Source: Piper betle (lineage: Eukaryota; Streptophyta; Magnoliopsida; Piperales; Piperaceae). From it: a stretch of DNA of 64,000 bases. This document shows, one piece after another, positions 36,822-49,745 of the stretch. Numbering within the stretch: the stretch's first letter is position 1; each line of letters opens with the position of its first letter. The stretch is taken from NCBI GenBank assembly GCA_033002965.1, contig JAURVB010014871.1:1-64000 (forward strand). Reading direction: 5' to 3'. The position numbers and the translations under genes are program-made. The notes beneath the pieces are model-generated. The model had not been told where the DNA came from. It ran no database searches and worked only from the letters and a program-made list of their open reading frames with translations.

Positions 36822-39800
36822 GGCAAATGATCAAGTTGATGATTCCACTCATGCTAGTCTTAGAGGAAATTCTTCTGAATAGAACACATCATTTATGTTA
36901 CCTGATCTATTAATATTTCCTTTAGATTTATATTTGCAGCTTCATGACAAACAATGTTTGGCAATGCAATTTGTCCAGGTCAATCATCTGCATCAAATGC
37001 TATGTTTCTAAATTCCTCACTTCTTTATCCATATCTTATTCATGTTCATGCTCCTTCATTTGTAATAGTTTGGCTAAATGTGAAGAACTTCCTGCTATGG
37101 GAATCCCAAATTTTGAATTTGATTGAATCGCAGAACTCTATTGGATGTATTGATGGATCTATTCATTCTCCTCTACACATTGGTTCCTCTAATTCAATTG
37201 TTGTTAATGGGGATTTTATGGCCTGAAAAAGGACTGAAAAGTTGATAAAGAGATGGATAATTAGTTCGTTGAGTGAGGAATTATTCGTCAAGTTGTTAGA
37301 CTAGATATTGTTTTAGATGTGTGGAAATCATTGAAGGATATTTTCAACAAAAAGTCTATTGACAGAGAGCTAACATTATATCATTATTTGGAAACATTAC
37401 AAAGAGATAATTGTGAATTTCTTTTTGACTATCTGCTGAAATTCAAAGCAATCCGTGATGAATTAGCTGCAATTGAAAAGTCACCGATGGAGGACAGAAA
37501 ATCATTTTGGTTATTGAATAGCTTAGGGGCAAATTATTAAATGTTCACCACTATGACTTTGCGGCCACCGTTACCTAATTATGTTACATAGTTATGAATC
37601 CAAGATTTTACTTCAAGATTCTAATATAGTAACACAATAAGTCAAATGCTCAAAAGTTCACTTCATAAAATCAAGGTTTTGGACTTGCTGTTGTGACCAA
37701 CTCCTTGACTTTAGAGCTAACAAAGAAGCTCGCTATTAATGCCGATTCAAGTAAATCCGTTTTCAACCTGTCAAGACTGATGAAGAACTCAAAGAAGCCT
37801 TACACAAGTTTAAAACTGTTTGTAAAATTTGTTGCAAACCATGGCACACTTCCTTTAAATGTTTTAAATGAAACACAGTGTTCAAGGAAAAATAGTCAAC
37901 TAATGAAGTTAAGAAATGCTCAACATGCTTTGAGTGCTTTCCAAGCTTAGAATGTGGATGTCAATCAATGGTTACCTGACTCAGGTGCGTCCTCTCATAT
38001 GACTGGTAATCTTTCTTTGTTTGATGAATATGTGTGCTACGATAAATCAGATGGAAAATAGTTAGCTATTGAGCACATTGGTTCTGTTAGTCACCATATG
38101 TCTTTTGGATAAGTAAAACTAACAAATGTGCTACATGTGCCTTCTTTACAATAAAATTTGTTGTCCATTTGTCAGTTCACTTCTGACCATAATTATTTCT
38201 TTTACTTTACTTCTGAGGGATTCAATGCGACTGATAGAGAATCTGGAAGAGTGATTCTTTCTGGCACTCGAACAAGTAGCATATACACTATCACTTTTGG
38301 ACAACATTTTGGTTTTTATTCAAATTGACAAAAGAAGACATCAGACTTGCATTGGCATTCCATACTTGGCCATTGTTGTAACACCCCAAATTCGGTCCAC
38401 GCTCGTGAACCAAACTGGCATGTTACAAGCCCCAGTTAGGTCGGCTAACCCGAACCCAACTCGCGCGGATCTAATCTCGGCGTCTTAAGATGAAGATATT
38501 ACTCGTCATGTATGGATGAATGCACAGAATCCTAACATGATACTACATGGATGACATGCAAACTAAATTACACACCATCACAATTACGATCAAAATCGAT
38601 GAAAATTCTAAAATAAAACGGACAAAATTTCCCCTAAATAGTACAATTAGGGTCACCCTGTCAAAATACTATATATAAACATATATGCAAATATGTATCT
38701 ATATATCACGCAACTTCATTCACACAATCTGATATACTGTTTACTCACTCTAAAGTTTGGGTCTCAACCCACCACGCTCCTGTTGTGCAATCTATTCATG
38801 TTTCACATTCTGTCATCGTGTCTTAGCATTCAATCATGTCACATCATCATATCATTGCATTTAATCATATCCTATCATGTCTTAGCATTTCACAACATTC
38901 ACAATATAATAGCATCATAAATAAAATATTAACCACTCTATCGACTGACATGTGTGCAAGCGACAACAGTGCTCCTCCATCCAAGTTGGCTCCTCTAACT
39001 CGTAATTATTACCTACATATAGTATAAAAACACGTCAGTAACAAGTGTTACTGGTCCAGAAAATAAAATAACTATAACAAGCTAGCTATGAGAGCACACT
39101 CTCATATGAAAGAAAACATCATATACTCCACGTGAACACTCTGAAGGGCACTACTTAGGAGCCACTGGGCTGCAGACCCGGTAGCATCCCGAACTTACTG
39201 ATCTGCTGTTGCTGATGCCGCTCTCGACATTTTTTTACTTCATTATCTGGTCTCAAATCCTAAGCCCTCTCCTTACCTCCATATTTCTCCTAGCCTTGAG
39301 CACGAAGGCCGAGTACTCTCAGGCAGTCGCCTTTAGTACCCTTTGAACCACAAGTCCGGACATGTGCTATACTAAATAGTACCCGTAAACCTCCACGTTC
39401 TCCGGGTGTGAGGAACTCAAACGCGGAGTTGTCAGGATCCCTCGAGAATGGAACAATCCGCTGGCACTAATCCAGAGCCCGCTTTGACTGTCACGGCATC
39501 CGCTCATGGTACGTGTAGTCGATTTCTCCATCTCTCGTCTCACTGAAAATGCGAAAACTATATATATATAGGGCTAGGTAGGGATTTATATAATAGGCCC
39601 GAAGGCAACTTGTGGTGGATTTTGTTTTCGAAATCATCCTTAAGGGATCTCATCCTCGAGGGGTTATTAATCCGGAAATCTGTTGGGCTAGATGGCCCGA
39701 GTTAAGTGGGATCCGATAAAACGCCACTTAACTCGCCCTGCAGGCATTAAATCAAACATACAATAGAAAAGAGTGAAAACAGAGTCGAGTCCTAAACGGA

Positions 39801-42800
39801 CTTGGTAGAAGCTCCAAGTGTGTCATCGCGCCTAGGTGGCGAGCTCCTACTTCGTACCTACACATCAAAACTAAATACTAACGCCCGCTAACTAAATGAT
39901 GTATCAAACGCAATGAACATCACACACAATTCAATCATCAACATCCAGCAACAGTTAAATAATCATAAATGTAAATAAATCTAACTCATTCTATTCATGC
40001 CAATTTTATTGTGTTTTTCAAGGTTGCGTTCTGATCACTTATCATGTTGAGACTCGATCTGCCTCATTAGATCACTTACTCTTCATTCACACTTAATCTC
40101 ATCATGCAACTCATTGTTTCATCCATAATTAAGCATTAATCACATTCATAAACCAACCCTAGCATGTTGTGCTAACAATCATCAAGTTTAAATTATAAAT
40201 TCGGAGGTAATTATACCTCACGTCGTCGTCAATCGGCGACGACTAGGGTTTCGTCAAGAGTCTCGGAGCTCAAATTCGGCGCTCATCGGCGTTCGAAGCT
40301 CGATCGGGTTCGAATGGATGAGCTCCGGGAAAGATTCGGTGAATTCTAGCAAATCCGGTTTTTCAGTGAATTTCGGCAGCTTTCGGCGGTTTTCTGGCAA
40401 CAATCGCCGACGACATCTACTGGCTGGAAAACAATGAGTATTGAGTACCATTAGAACCGGCTCAGCGAGCCCGACGCGTCTATGGCGTCGAGATGGTCGG
40501 CGGAGGTGGCACCTCGCCAGAAAATGGCTAAAACAGAGGGTCGATGGTGGGTGACTAAATCCGGCAGGCCTGGGCGGCGATAGCCTCCGCTCCGGTCAGG
40601 AAAGGTCGCTAGGCGGTCAAGGGTGCCGAGGAGACCACTCGATCACGGTGGCAACAGTCACCGGCGGCGAAATCGGTGATGCGACCGCGGCGCTAGGCGC
40701 AGCAATTTTGGCATTGTGGAGGTTGGTCGATGGCCGGGACTAGTCGGGGCGGCACGACGACGCTACGGCGAGGCCTAGCGGCACCGATTGGTGGCAAGGT
40801 GGCATTGGCATGCACAATGGGCGGCACGCAGCAAGGGTTTGGGGAAGAAGAAAGGAAAGGTCGGGGGAGAGGAAGAAAAAGGTCGGTGGTAAACTTGTAA
40901 ATATTACTTGACTCGTCTTTGACTCGAGTCAAAATAATAATTAAGTTGCCGTAAATCCTTAAAAAATTCCATAAAAATCAGGAAAAATCCCATAAAATCA
41001 AATAAATACCAAAACATCATAATGATATGCTCTAGAACTATCAACCCACCCAAACTGCCCGTAACGCGTCTTAACGCGGTAAACGACCTAAAACTAATTC
41101 TACGATCCACTATATATAAAAAAGAAAAAATAACTGGCATACTCTCATATATTCTAATAATTCATTCTATTCTACTGTGTTCATGACGTTATTATCATAT
41201 ACTTGGGTACGCATGACCCTCATAGCTCATACACGCAACTAGCGTTGGCTCAGTACACGTGTTCTGACTCTGACTCGACTCGAAACTAACGGTCCAACCG
41301 ACCGGTTTTGAATATAAAATGCTAACTCGAATCGTGGGTTTTACAATTGCTCTGTACTTTTAAAGTTTTGAAGACTCACAGATGTATACAAACTACATTT
41401 GAAAATTTTGCTTTTGCTGTTTTTAATAGTTGTCAACTACCAAAGTCACCAAATTACCTTTTTCAGACACTGATGCTAGATCTAAAGTTCTTTTTCAGAG
41501 ACTTTACTACCTTTGTTGATGATTATACTAGGTTTATATGGTTTTATCATTTATATAATAAATCTGGCTTCTTTACTATCTTCAGGCAGTTTGAGAATCT
41601 TGTTGATAGACAGTTCTCGGCCAAAATAAAGTGTCTTCAAATTGATGGAGGGGGAGAATTTATAGGACATGTCTTACAGAAATATTTGGCTTGGAAAGGA
41701 ATTTTACATCAAGTAACTTGTCCTCATACTCCTAAACAAAATGAAGTTGTCGAACGTCGACATAGATCCATTGTAGAAACTGGTTTAGCTTAGTTGTTTC
41801 ACACCAAAGTGCCAAATTAATTTTAGGTACATAGTTTTCAAACTGCTGTCTATGTACTCAATAGGAGGTCATCATTTGCTTTGCCGCATAATTCATGTCC
41901 ATATTTTGAATTGTTCAAAAGAGATCCTGACTATTCTTCTTTACGAGTGTTTGGCTGTATATGCTATCCATGTCTTCGAGCATACAACTGAAATAAGTTT
42001 TAGCCACGTTCTCATCTATGTGTTTTCTTAGGGTATAAGACATCCTTAAAGGTTATGTGTGTTACAATGTTCAATCAAGAAGAATCTACCTATCTCGACA
42101 TGTGATTTTTGATGAATAGTTTTTTCCTTTTGTTGACACTGTTCATTGTTCATCTTATCCATCCTCACAAACACATTTTAATACCTATTTAGACTATGTT
42201 CCCTTGTCTAATCTGCCACAAACTACAACAAGACAAGATAAAGAATTCATCTCACATGTTCAAGAAAATCAGTCTGTATCTCCTATTTTGTCTGTTTCCC
42301 CTACTGATGGTAATGAAGAAAGTAGTCCTTCTTGCCTTCAAGAAAGTATTGTCTCAATTCCATCTCCTTCTAAGTCTGAGTGTGTAGTAGACCATTCAAT
42401 GCTTGCAAGGTCAAAAACAAGTATCATAAAACCAAATCTGAAATATGCTTTGATCACTGTTGTCGAAGATATCACTGAACCTAATTCTGTAAAGGCAACA
42501 CAATCTCATCTTGAATGGTTAAAAACAATGTAAGAGGAACTAGTTGCATTGGAGGAAATTGACACATGGGAGTATGTTGATAAGGAAAGTCATATGAATG
42601 TCATCGGAACTAAGTGGATTTTTGAAGTAAAATATAATGTTGATAATATTATTGAGAGATTGAAAGCTCGGTTAGTTGCAAAAGGTTATAACTCGCAACA
42701 AGGAGTTGATTATTCAGAAACATTCTCGCCTGTTGTCAAACTAGCTACTGTGAGCTTGTTTTTTCTCTCACTACTATCAAGAGCTGGTATGCACATCAAA

Positions 42801-43735
42801 TAGATGTTAAGAATGCATTCTTGAATGGTGAGGCGTAAGAAGTTGTATACGTTTCTCATCCACCAGGGTTTAAAAATGCATTGTATCCTTATGTTGTTTG
42901 CCAACTTAAGAAGGCATTATATGGTCTCAAGTAGGCATCGAGAGCTTGGTTCAATAGGTTCAGTTCTGTTTTATTTTCTCAGGGGTTTCTTTTCAGTAAT
43001 GCAAATTCTTCTTTGTTTGTTTTGAAACAAGATGATAACATTGTTATTCTTCTGCTATATGTTGATGACATGTTAATTACTAGAAATGCTTCTACTCTAT
43101 TAGACAATTATCTACTTCAACTCCATCAGGAATTTGCTATGAAATAACTTGGACAGGTTCATCATTTCCTTGGAATTTAAGTGCAAACTACTTTCATCAG
43201 GTCTTTTCTTGTCTCAAAGGAGGTATGCTCTATAGATACTTCAGAAAGCAGGCCTAATAGACTGTAAACCACTATCCATGCCAATGGTTAGCAAGCTTAC
43301 TCTCTCTCACTCTACAATCCAACTTTGTATAGGGAATTAGTTGGTTCATTACAATATTTAACATTTACAAGACCTAATATTATGTTTGTTGTCAATTGGG
43401 TATGTCGGCATATGCACAATCCTATTGAATTTCATCTTGCTCAAGTGAAGAGAATCCTGAGATATGTGAAGGGTACATTGACCTCTAACATTGATTTTTA
43501 GCTTTCAGCTTACTCTGATGCAGATTGGGCTTACTCTGATGTAGCTTGCTCGGCTTAGATGACTTGTTTCTCATCTGTGAACCCTATTTTTCATACTCGT
43601 ACTAAACATGTCAAAATTGATTATCACTTTGCGAAGGAACAAGTTGCACCTAAGAAATTTGAAACTAAGGCATCTCTCCACAACAGAGCATGCAACATCT
43701 TCACCAGCATTATTAATTCAGCCTAGTGAACTTTG
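36822..43735 (+). pseudogene. Remains of Copia gag-pol, interrupted by a solo LTR
   Basis: The order gag, protease, integrase, reverse transcriptase, RNase H marks it as Copia. A gag segment lies at about 37319-37540. A CCHC knuckle follows at 37821-37862 and the protease motif DSGAS at 37978-37992. The GAG-pre-integrase motif WHSILGH is cut by the solo LTR at 38377. Integrase resumes at 41506-41793 with FVDDYTRF, DGGGEF and NEVVERRHRS. Reverse transcriptase runs from about 42549 with the catalytic YVDDM near 43059, and RNase H shows SAYSDADWA near 43506. Many stops and frame slips rule out function. Confidence 0.85.
38377..41345 (-). mobile_element. Solo LTR of about 3 kb, reverse copy
   Basis: It is the reverse-complement relative of the 33490-36481 element, beginning TGTAACACCCCAAATTCGG and ending GTGGGTTTTACA. 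Flanks ATTGT (38372-38376) and ATTGC (41346-41350) form a 5-bp duplication with one mismatch. It disrupts the Copia pre-integrase region. Internal blocks match the other copy over the full length, with some changes in the GC-rich part. With the forward copy it makes a 3-kb inverted pair about 1.9 kb apart. Confidence 0.88.
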
Positions 43736-45310
43736 TTCAAGTTTGGAATTGTAGCAATGTCCAGCTTGACAGATGAGAGTGAGGAGATAATGTGGATTTG
43801 GAGATATACTGTATTCTTACTGTAGCAACGACTACTTCTTGGTTTTCTTGTAGCTCAAGTCTTCTATATTGTTCTCGTGTGTATATATATATATATATAT
43901 ATATAAAGACTTAATGCCAATGTTAAAGTTGGAACGATTTACAATTCTCAACAGTTGGATCCTGGTCAATTTGCCGTCGGGAAAGTCTTGTTTGTGTAAT
44001 TACTGTGGAGTGCAGTTGCAATTCGTGCTTCAGGTGATTTGCTTGTTGAGTGTTGCTTATTTTGATTATGCTTTTTTATGGGGATAATGAATGGGCCCTC
44101 TATTGATGTTGATAATATTTTTATGATTTGCTCGAACGACTTGGATTTGAAGCATTGAAAATTTGTGTCTGTGGGAAGAAAAAGGAAAAGAAGGTCCTTT
44201 TTAAATATTTAAGGGAGTATAGATATATGGGAAATAGAGTTTACGATGCAGTTTAATGAAACTGTCAAGGTTGTAGAAAGTAATTATCTCGCAGTAGGTG
44301 TAATTATGGAAGGGGAGCGTATGTTTGGGTTCCTGGGAATGTGATATGAAAACGTCATATTTATGACAAATAAAATGGTCACCTAAGAGCTTATGACATT
44401 TACATAATTAGGATGAACTTGATAGCTGGTACTGTGGAATTATAGGGGGATATGTATTTAATGATTCTTACAAAGTAACTTGACTTCTTGAAACAAAATT
44501 TGTATTTATTCTTGGAAGGTTAGCAACATAAGACTGTACATTAATTCGTTGAGCGGGTTGGTAGAAGGAGAGCTTTTGTTGAGATTTGTTGATTGGAAAA
44601 GGAAACATTATTTGGTTCTCAACTCTTGTAGCTCTATGTTGAAAATTACCAAAATGATAGCTCTTCTCAATATGGGCTTGCATGGATATTTTTTGGATAA
44701 TCCATCTATTTCCTGTGTAGTTTCTCCAAGAATATGCTCTAGTGCATTGGGTTTATGTTTATATTTCATCGTACGTTTATGTTAATATTTCATCATAGTA
44801 GATGCAGGAATGAGCTAACTAGAAGCAGGAGAAATGGAGGGCATTTTTATCAAATGGAAAAGGGAAAGTTAGAGATCAAACTCAAGTGTCAAGTAAGATA
44901 TATAGTTTTGTGCATTTCTGCTGGGATTGATGTATAAGCCATCTAGGTAAGATGAAATATTGCAAACGAACGAACATTTTTATGGATGACTGAAAGAATC
45001 AACCATTTAGGGAAGCACAAAAACGGGGAAATGACACCACTTGATGTGTGTCTAACCCTGTATAATGTGATGAAGGTTAATTAAAGAAAATTTTTTGGGC
45101 TTTTGTCGTGGCTTATGCCTCACTATAAAGATCGTAGGTTTATGCTCCACTTCCAGGAATGGAGTCCACATTCCATCGCACACTATATGTCTTCATGTGT
45201 CTTCAATGTCATGCCTTCTGCGAGATCAACATGTGCAATGGAAGAGAAAGCAGGAGAACATCTCTAGAAGGTCATTTCTGTTTGGACGTTAGAAATAATT
45301 CTATGACTTT

Positions 45311-45833
45311 CATTGGATTTAACGCTCTGTACTTCTTTAATGTGAAGGTTTCCATGTCGAACATCGGTACTGTGTCGCTTGATTCTTTCGGAGACATCTC
45401 CCCTATATGTCGGAAATAAATCGGAGATGTTTAGAAATTAATTGATATATGTAAAATAAAATTGTAAATATTTATTTTATACTAAATGCATGCAAACTAA
45501 AATATTTCATAATAATAATCAAATAACAAATAATAATTGAGTCCATCACACTATCTTAACCATTAATAAAAATACTAACTAAATTTTATAATTTATAAAA
45601 AAATTATTCACAACATTTAATAATAAGAATCAAATAAAAATTAATAACTTAGTCAATTACATTAATTTAAAAATTAATAAAAAATATTAACTAACGTTTT
45701 AATTAATAAAAAAATTCAATATTTCATAATAATAATCAAATAACACATATAATTAAGTCAGTGAAACTAATTTAGTAATTAATAAAGACACTAACTATTT
45801 ACCACTAAAAAAATTTAAAGATTGATTGCATTA

Positions 45834-45867
<34 letters not shown>

Positions 45868-46876
45868 ATATATAATATAATATAATATTATATATATATA
45901 TATATATCATTTTCACACTCCCACCCACGCCAACACAATCCCCCCACCCTTCGTGCAGGCCTCCCTCACACAGCCCCCACGTGTAAGCCCCTCCCACCCT
46001 CCTACCTCCACGAGCCATGGTTCAACGCCTCCCAGTCCACACCCACCGACCACCAAGCCTTCACTTGTCGCCTCCCTCCTCGCCCTCATCCCCTTACCCC
46101 TCCCACCCACACTGACTGGCCCCCCTTCCTTCCCTTCCTACCTGCTCCTGCCGTTCTTGCCACGTTAGAGACATAAGCAGAATAGATATGACCCATTCTT
46201 GCCTTATTTACATAGAGACTGAACCACGTTTGAAGCTAAACTTACTAGATATTCAACACATTTCTGAAGTCATACTAGATAGTGAAAAAGAAGCAGTATT
46301 GCCCTTCAAAAGACATGGAATCAGACATTTGCAACCTTTGATTGGGCACAAAACAGGAAATTGCAATATGCAATGAAAACAACAACAATTATCTCACTAT
46401 TAGTTTGTAGTTTCTGGAACTCCGCTTGGGTTGGCTCCTTGGTTCCCATCTTCCTGTATAAGTGGAGACTGCGAACTCCGCTGACTGCGTCTGAATTATT
46501 GAGAACTGTAACAAACAAATGATTGACACATTCTGAGTTCTAAAACAGAAGTTGTGGGTTCAACTCAAAACAGATTACTTAAGTGCGGAACTTCTCAAAG
46601 AATGAAACAAACAGGTGAGACAGTGAGCTCTCATTAGTTAGCCTTTCGCTAGAAAACTTGGCTACATTTCCAATGCACCTACTTTCAATGTGGCTATCAA
46701 TCCGTTGAGTTCCTGCATGGACATAAAAACAACAGCCTTGTCAAAGACTCAAGACTCAAGCCCAGCCCAGAAGAACGTTTAGAATAAAGTTATGCATGTT
46801 TTACAAATGAAGAACAGATCGTGCACGCTGGCATATTATTGATACATGACTGATGCCAGGTCAGGTTCAGAAAAAC
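45311..46876. other. Intergenic DNA with ATT/TA microsatellites
   Basis: AT-rich DNA ends in an (ATT)n and (TA)n tract at about 45833-45908. A C-rich stretch at 45910-46160 follows, with no recognisable protein. The minus strand at 46380-46500 has a short open frame that may be a worn 3' exon of the HESO1-like gene, but I could not confirm it. Confidence 0.5.
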
Positions 46877-48624
46877 TCTCGCATCAGTGGAAATGGGCGT
46901 ACCAGTAAAATTTTCCTTAAATATATCACGCAATGGAGGTAGAATTGCAGGTTGGCATGTCTGAAATAAGAGAAGAAGATAAGGGATTCCTTCAATATCC
47001 ATCGGAATTGCAGAACACCAAAAAGACAAAGTGAAGATTATTCATCCATGTGAAGATTATAGAGCATGATATTTCAGATAGACAATTTAGAAAAAACCCA
47101 ATATCTTCCCATTAAAGTAAAACTTATTAAAATTATCCAGAAACATGCTTAAAAACCCTTCTTCATGCCATCAAATAATATGCAAACTCAACCACACACC
47201 CATTCTCACTAATCTTCCTTGAAACAAATCATTACCTGAAAATGAAAGATGACCAGTAAGCTGAGCGCATACGAGCTCAACAATCCCTGTTTAGGTTGTT
47301 GATCTGCTTCATTTTGGACCATTCTTTAACCTACAGACAAAACCTTGATCATGACAATAATAATGTACCGGTAACTAACAGCAATTTTTCAGCAAAACGG
47401 ACCAATAAAATCATTTCACGAAATCGTCCATCAATCTGAGAGATCCACAAGAAGCATTTGAACTTCAATGGACCAAGGGGATTGTTGATAGAAATATCAC
47501 ATGATATCTTTGTATACTTGCTTTCAAAAACAAGCAGAGGAAGCCTTGCCTCTGGAATCAATTTTAGGATACAATTTGATTTATGAGCACCACCTGAAAT
47601 GTAAAACCCATAGAATCCTAAATCTTCAAAGCATAACTGTTTGAAGCAACATAATAGACTTCATAAACTACACTAGCAAATTAAGTTAGTGACTAAGCAC
47701 AAAAGCACTGGGGCTTAACTGTGAAATTGTCTAAGTTTCTTTTAAGGACTCTTGAACTTTGTGTTATCAGTTAAATTAAGATTGAGAGTACGTCAATACT
47801 TGGTGAAGCCTTAAATTTATACCTTGCAACCTTAAGCTAGAATAACCAATTGTCGGAAGATTCAGTTTTTGAAAATTTTAGTTATCCATAACATCACGAG
47901 TTTCTCCAATTGGCTCAACAGATGCCCTCATGTAGAAGGTATACACCAATTAATGCAAAGGAGGCTCACCTATATATAGTCAACAGATGCTAAGACACCT
48001 TTTCACTGCTAAAGTAGTGATGTATACTACAATCACAGATGTAAGAGAGCTGAATAATGCATAATGAATACATAAAGCAACAAAAGAAATAAAAACTACC
48101 TCTCTTAAGAGCTTCCATAATTTCTTTAAGCACCTGTTGCTTTTCCTTCTTCGAAATAGAAGAAATCGAAGCATTGGGCTGGTCGATTGAAACATCCACA
48201 TCTCCGTGTTTAGTATAAAGATTAGAAACAAGAGATCCAAATGGCTCCACTCATGCACCTTTTAAGGAATATAATAAATCACAATATAGAAAAAAAAAGT
48301 CCACTCAAAAGGAAAAACGAACCAATAGTCCAAAGCTAAAGGCATGTTTTAGAAGACTTAGATATCACTGATACAGGGACAAGATTCTTGAGTAGTAAAA
48401 AACATGACAAAAAGCAAAAAGATGCTTGACACTAGTTTATGTATTTAAAAAAAAAGAAACTAGGGATATGTACCTTGCAGATTTTCAATGGACTGGATAA
48501 CGATGCTTAAATTGGAAATCATGTGCATCCGTTTAACATAATCCTCCTCCAATGGTGCGATAGCATAAAAGATGTCTTTGAGGACTGAGTCCAGGACAGT
48601 GTAATCAGGATTTTTTACTTCCAT
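46877..48624 (-). pseudogene. HESO1-like terminal uridylyltransferase, broken copy
   Basis: Intact relatives (HESO1 family) add uridines to unmethylated small RNAs and cleaved mRNAs. Five exons can be read: 48474-48624 (start ATG 48622-48624, MEVKNPDYTVLDSVLKDIFY), 48100-48258 (EPFGSLVSNLYTKHGDVDVS with the two catalytic Asp of the nucleotidyltransferase fold), 47403-47593 (ISCDISINN and WISQIDGRFREM), 47236-47330 (YALSLLVIFHFQ) and 46877-46960 (TCQPAILPPLRDIF). Exon 2 has an in-frame TGA at 48251-48253 where relatives have Thr. Exon 4 is one base short. The 3' half, including much of the PAP-associated domain, is not recognisable. Phases otherwise agree, so decay is fairly recent. A hypomorphic gene with sequence errors is less likely because of the TGA substitution. 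Confidence 0.8.
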
Positions 48625-48899
48625 CGATTAAAATTTGCATACCTGAACGGGGAAAAATTGAATAGTAAAAAAATTTCAAAAGATGAGTAGGACACATATA
48701 GTTGCTAACAAAAATGCAACATGACTCCAACAAACAAAAATGGTTGTTCAAGTTAGTCATTTTCTGCAGGATGTAGACAAAGTATACATGTCTGAGATGC
48801 AAGAGACTAGATCCTTAATAGACTATCAGCTCAGAACGTAACCAGATGTTTGCTCATGGCATTACAAAAACAAATTCGAAAGCACACATTGCTTAGTCA
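48625..48899. other. Upstream flank of the HESO1-like pseudogene
   Basis: AT-rich, no coding signal. It leads into the tandem array. Confidence 0.5.
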
Positions 48900-49745
48900 A
48901 ATACCAGTAACTGACCAGACTCATTGACAACAATCTTTATATCTTGATACATATCAACAAAAAATGCACCCAAAACAAATCAAAAGAGTCAAAATTACAA
49001 ACCCAAATTTGTAAATTGAAACATCCAAAACATTTAAGTTCACAAACATACAAAAAACCCTCGACCCTGCAACAAATAAACATATCACAAGCTGGCTAGT
49101 ACAATAACTCATTGACAAAAATATTTATACCTACATACATATCAATAAAAAATGCATCCAAACAAAGCTAAATGACAGAAAAATTACAAACCCACATTTA
49201 TAATTGAAACAACTAAAACAGTTGAGTTCACAAACATATAACCAATAATTCACAACCAATGCTCAATCTTTGCACGAACTAAATATTTCGCAAGCAGACA
49301 ATAAACAAAAAGTACACATGGCTCAACTCATATTTAACTCCCAGTAACCGACCGGTACAACTATTCATTATATCTCCATTCATAATACCAAAAAAAATGC
49401 ATCCGAAACAAAGCTAATTGACCACAAAATCACAAACCCATATTTGTAAACTGATACATCCAAAACAACTAAGCTCACAAGCATACAACCAACAATCAAG
49501 AACCAGTGTTCGAATGTTCAAAGAACTAGATATTCCCAATACAACAACCAAAAGTACACATTGCTTAACTCTTACTAGTCATTGACTCCCAGTAACTCAC
49601 CAGCACAACTATTTATCATATCTTCGTACACGAACAACAACAAAAGATGCAACTAAAACAAGACTAACTGACATGAAATTACAAACCCGTATTTGTAAAT
49701 TAAAACACTCACGAGTCATAACAACTAATTTCACAAACAAACAAC
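48900..49745. repeat. Four-unit tandem repeat of about 245 bp
   Basis: A block with AATGCA(T/C)CC..AAACAAA, ATTACAAACCCA.ATTTGTAA and TTCACAAACATACAA recurs with the AATGCA anchor near 48963, 49151, 49397 and 49646. Spacing is about 188, 246 and 249 bp, so the first unit is shortened. Units are diverged. The array lies 0.3-1.1 kb upstream of the HESO1-like start. It has no coding capacity. Confidence 0.7.

Larger units (their letters stand above)
33351..43953 (+). mobile_element. Degenerate Ty1/Copia retrotransposon with two nested solo LTRs
   Basis: The 5' LTR is about 33351-33489 plus 36482-36521, split by a solo LTR. The 3' LTR is about 43766-43953. Both are near 180 bp and share GAGTGAGGAGATAATGT and an ACAATTCTCAACA end. 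They differ at many positions, so the insertion is old. A primer site TGTTATCAGAGC (36522-36533) resembles the initiator tRNA-Met site of plant Copia elements. The flanks GTTTG and GTTGG may be a worn 5-bp duplication. It lies in intron 1 of the PDCD2-like pseudogene, touching exon 2. Confidence 0.85.
33145..45310 (+). pseudogene. PDCD2-like (MYND-type zinc finger) pseudogene split by a Copia element
   Basis: Functional homologs (plant PDCD2-type, At4g02220-like) are ribosome-assembly and cell-proliferation factors. An acidic run (EEDEEDEHESDS, 33150-33185) leads, after a frame slip, to LGLLEKPQNPNSLHRHFFP ending at 33277 with a GT donor. The next conserved exon, 43954-44033, encodes NLPSGKSCLCNYCGVQLQF with the CxxC pair. 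Exon 3 starts at 45138 with VYAPLPG then ESTFHRTLYVFMC; a one-base slip leads to SMSCLLRDQHVQWKRKQENI. Later exons are missing. At least three frame slips, no clear start, loss of the 3' half and a 10-kb insertion at the intron 1/exon 2 border show that it is dead. Confidence 0.8.

Noticed and set aside
42549..42803. A host gene at the reverse transcriptase fragment
   Set aside because: The motifs and neighbours place it within the Copia pol remnant.
45913..46168. Proline-rich and glycine-rich open frames on opposite strands
   Set aside because: A C-rich low-complexity tract produces them; no start context or homology is evident.
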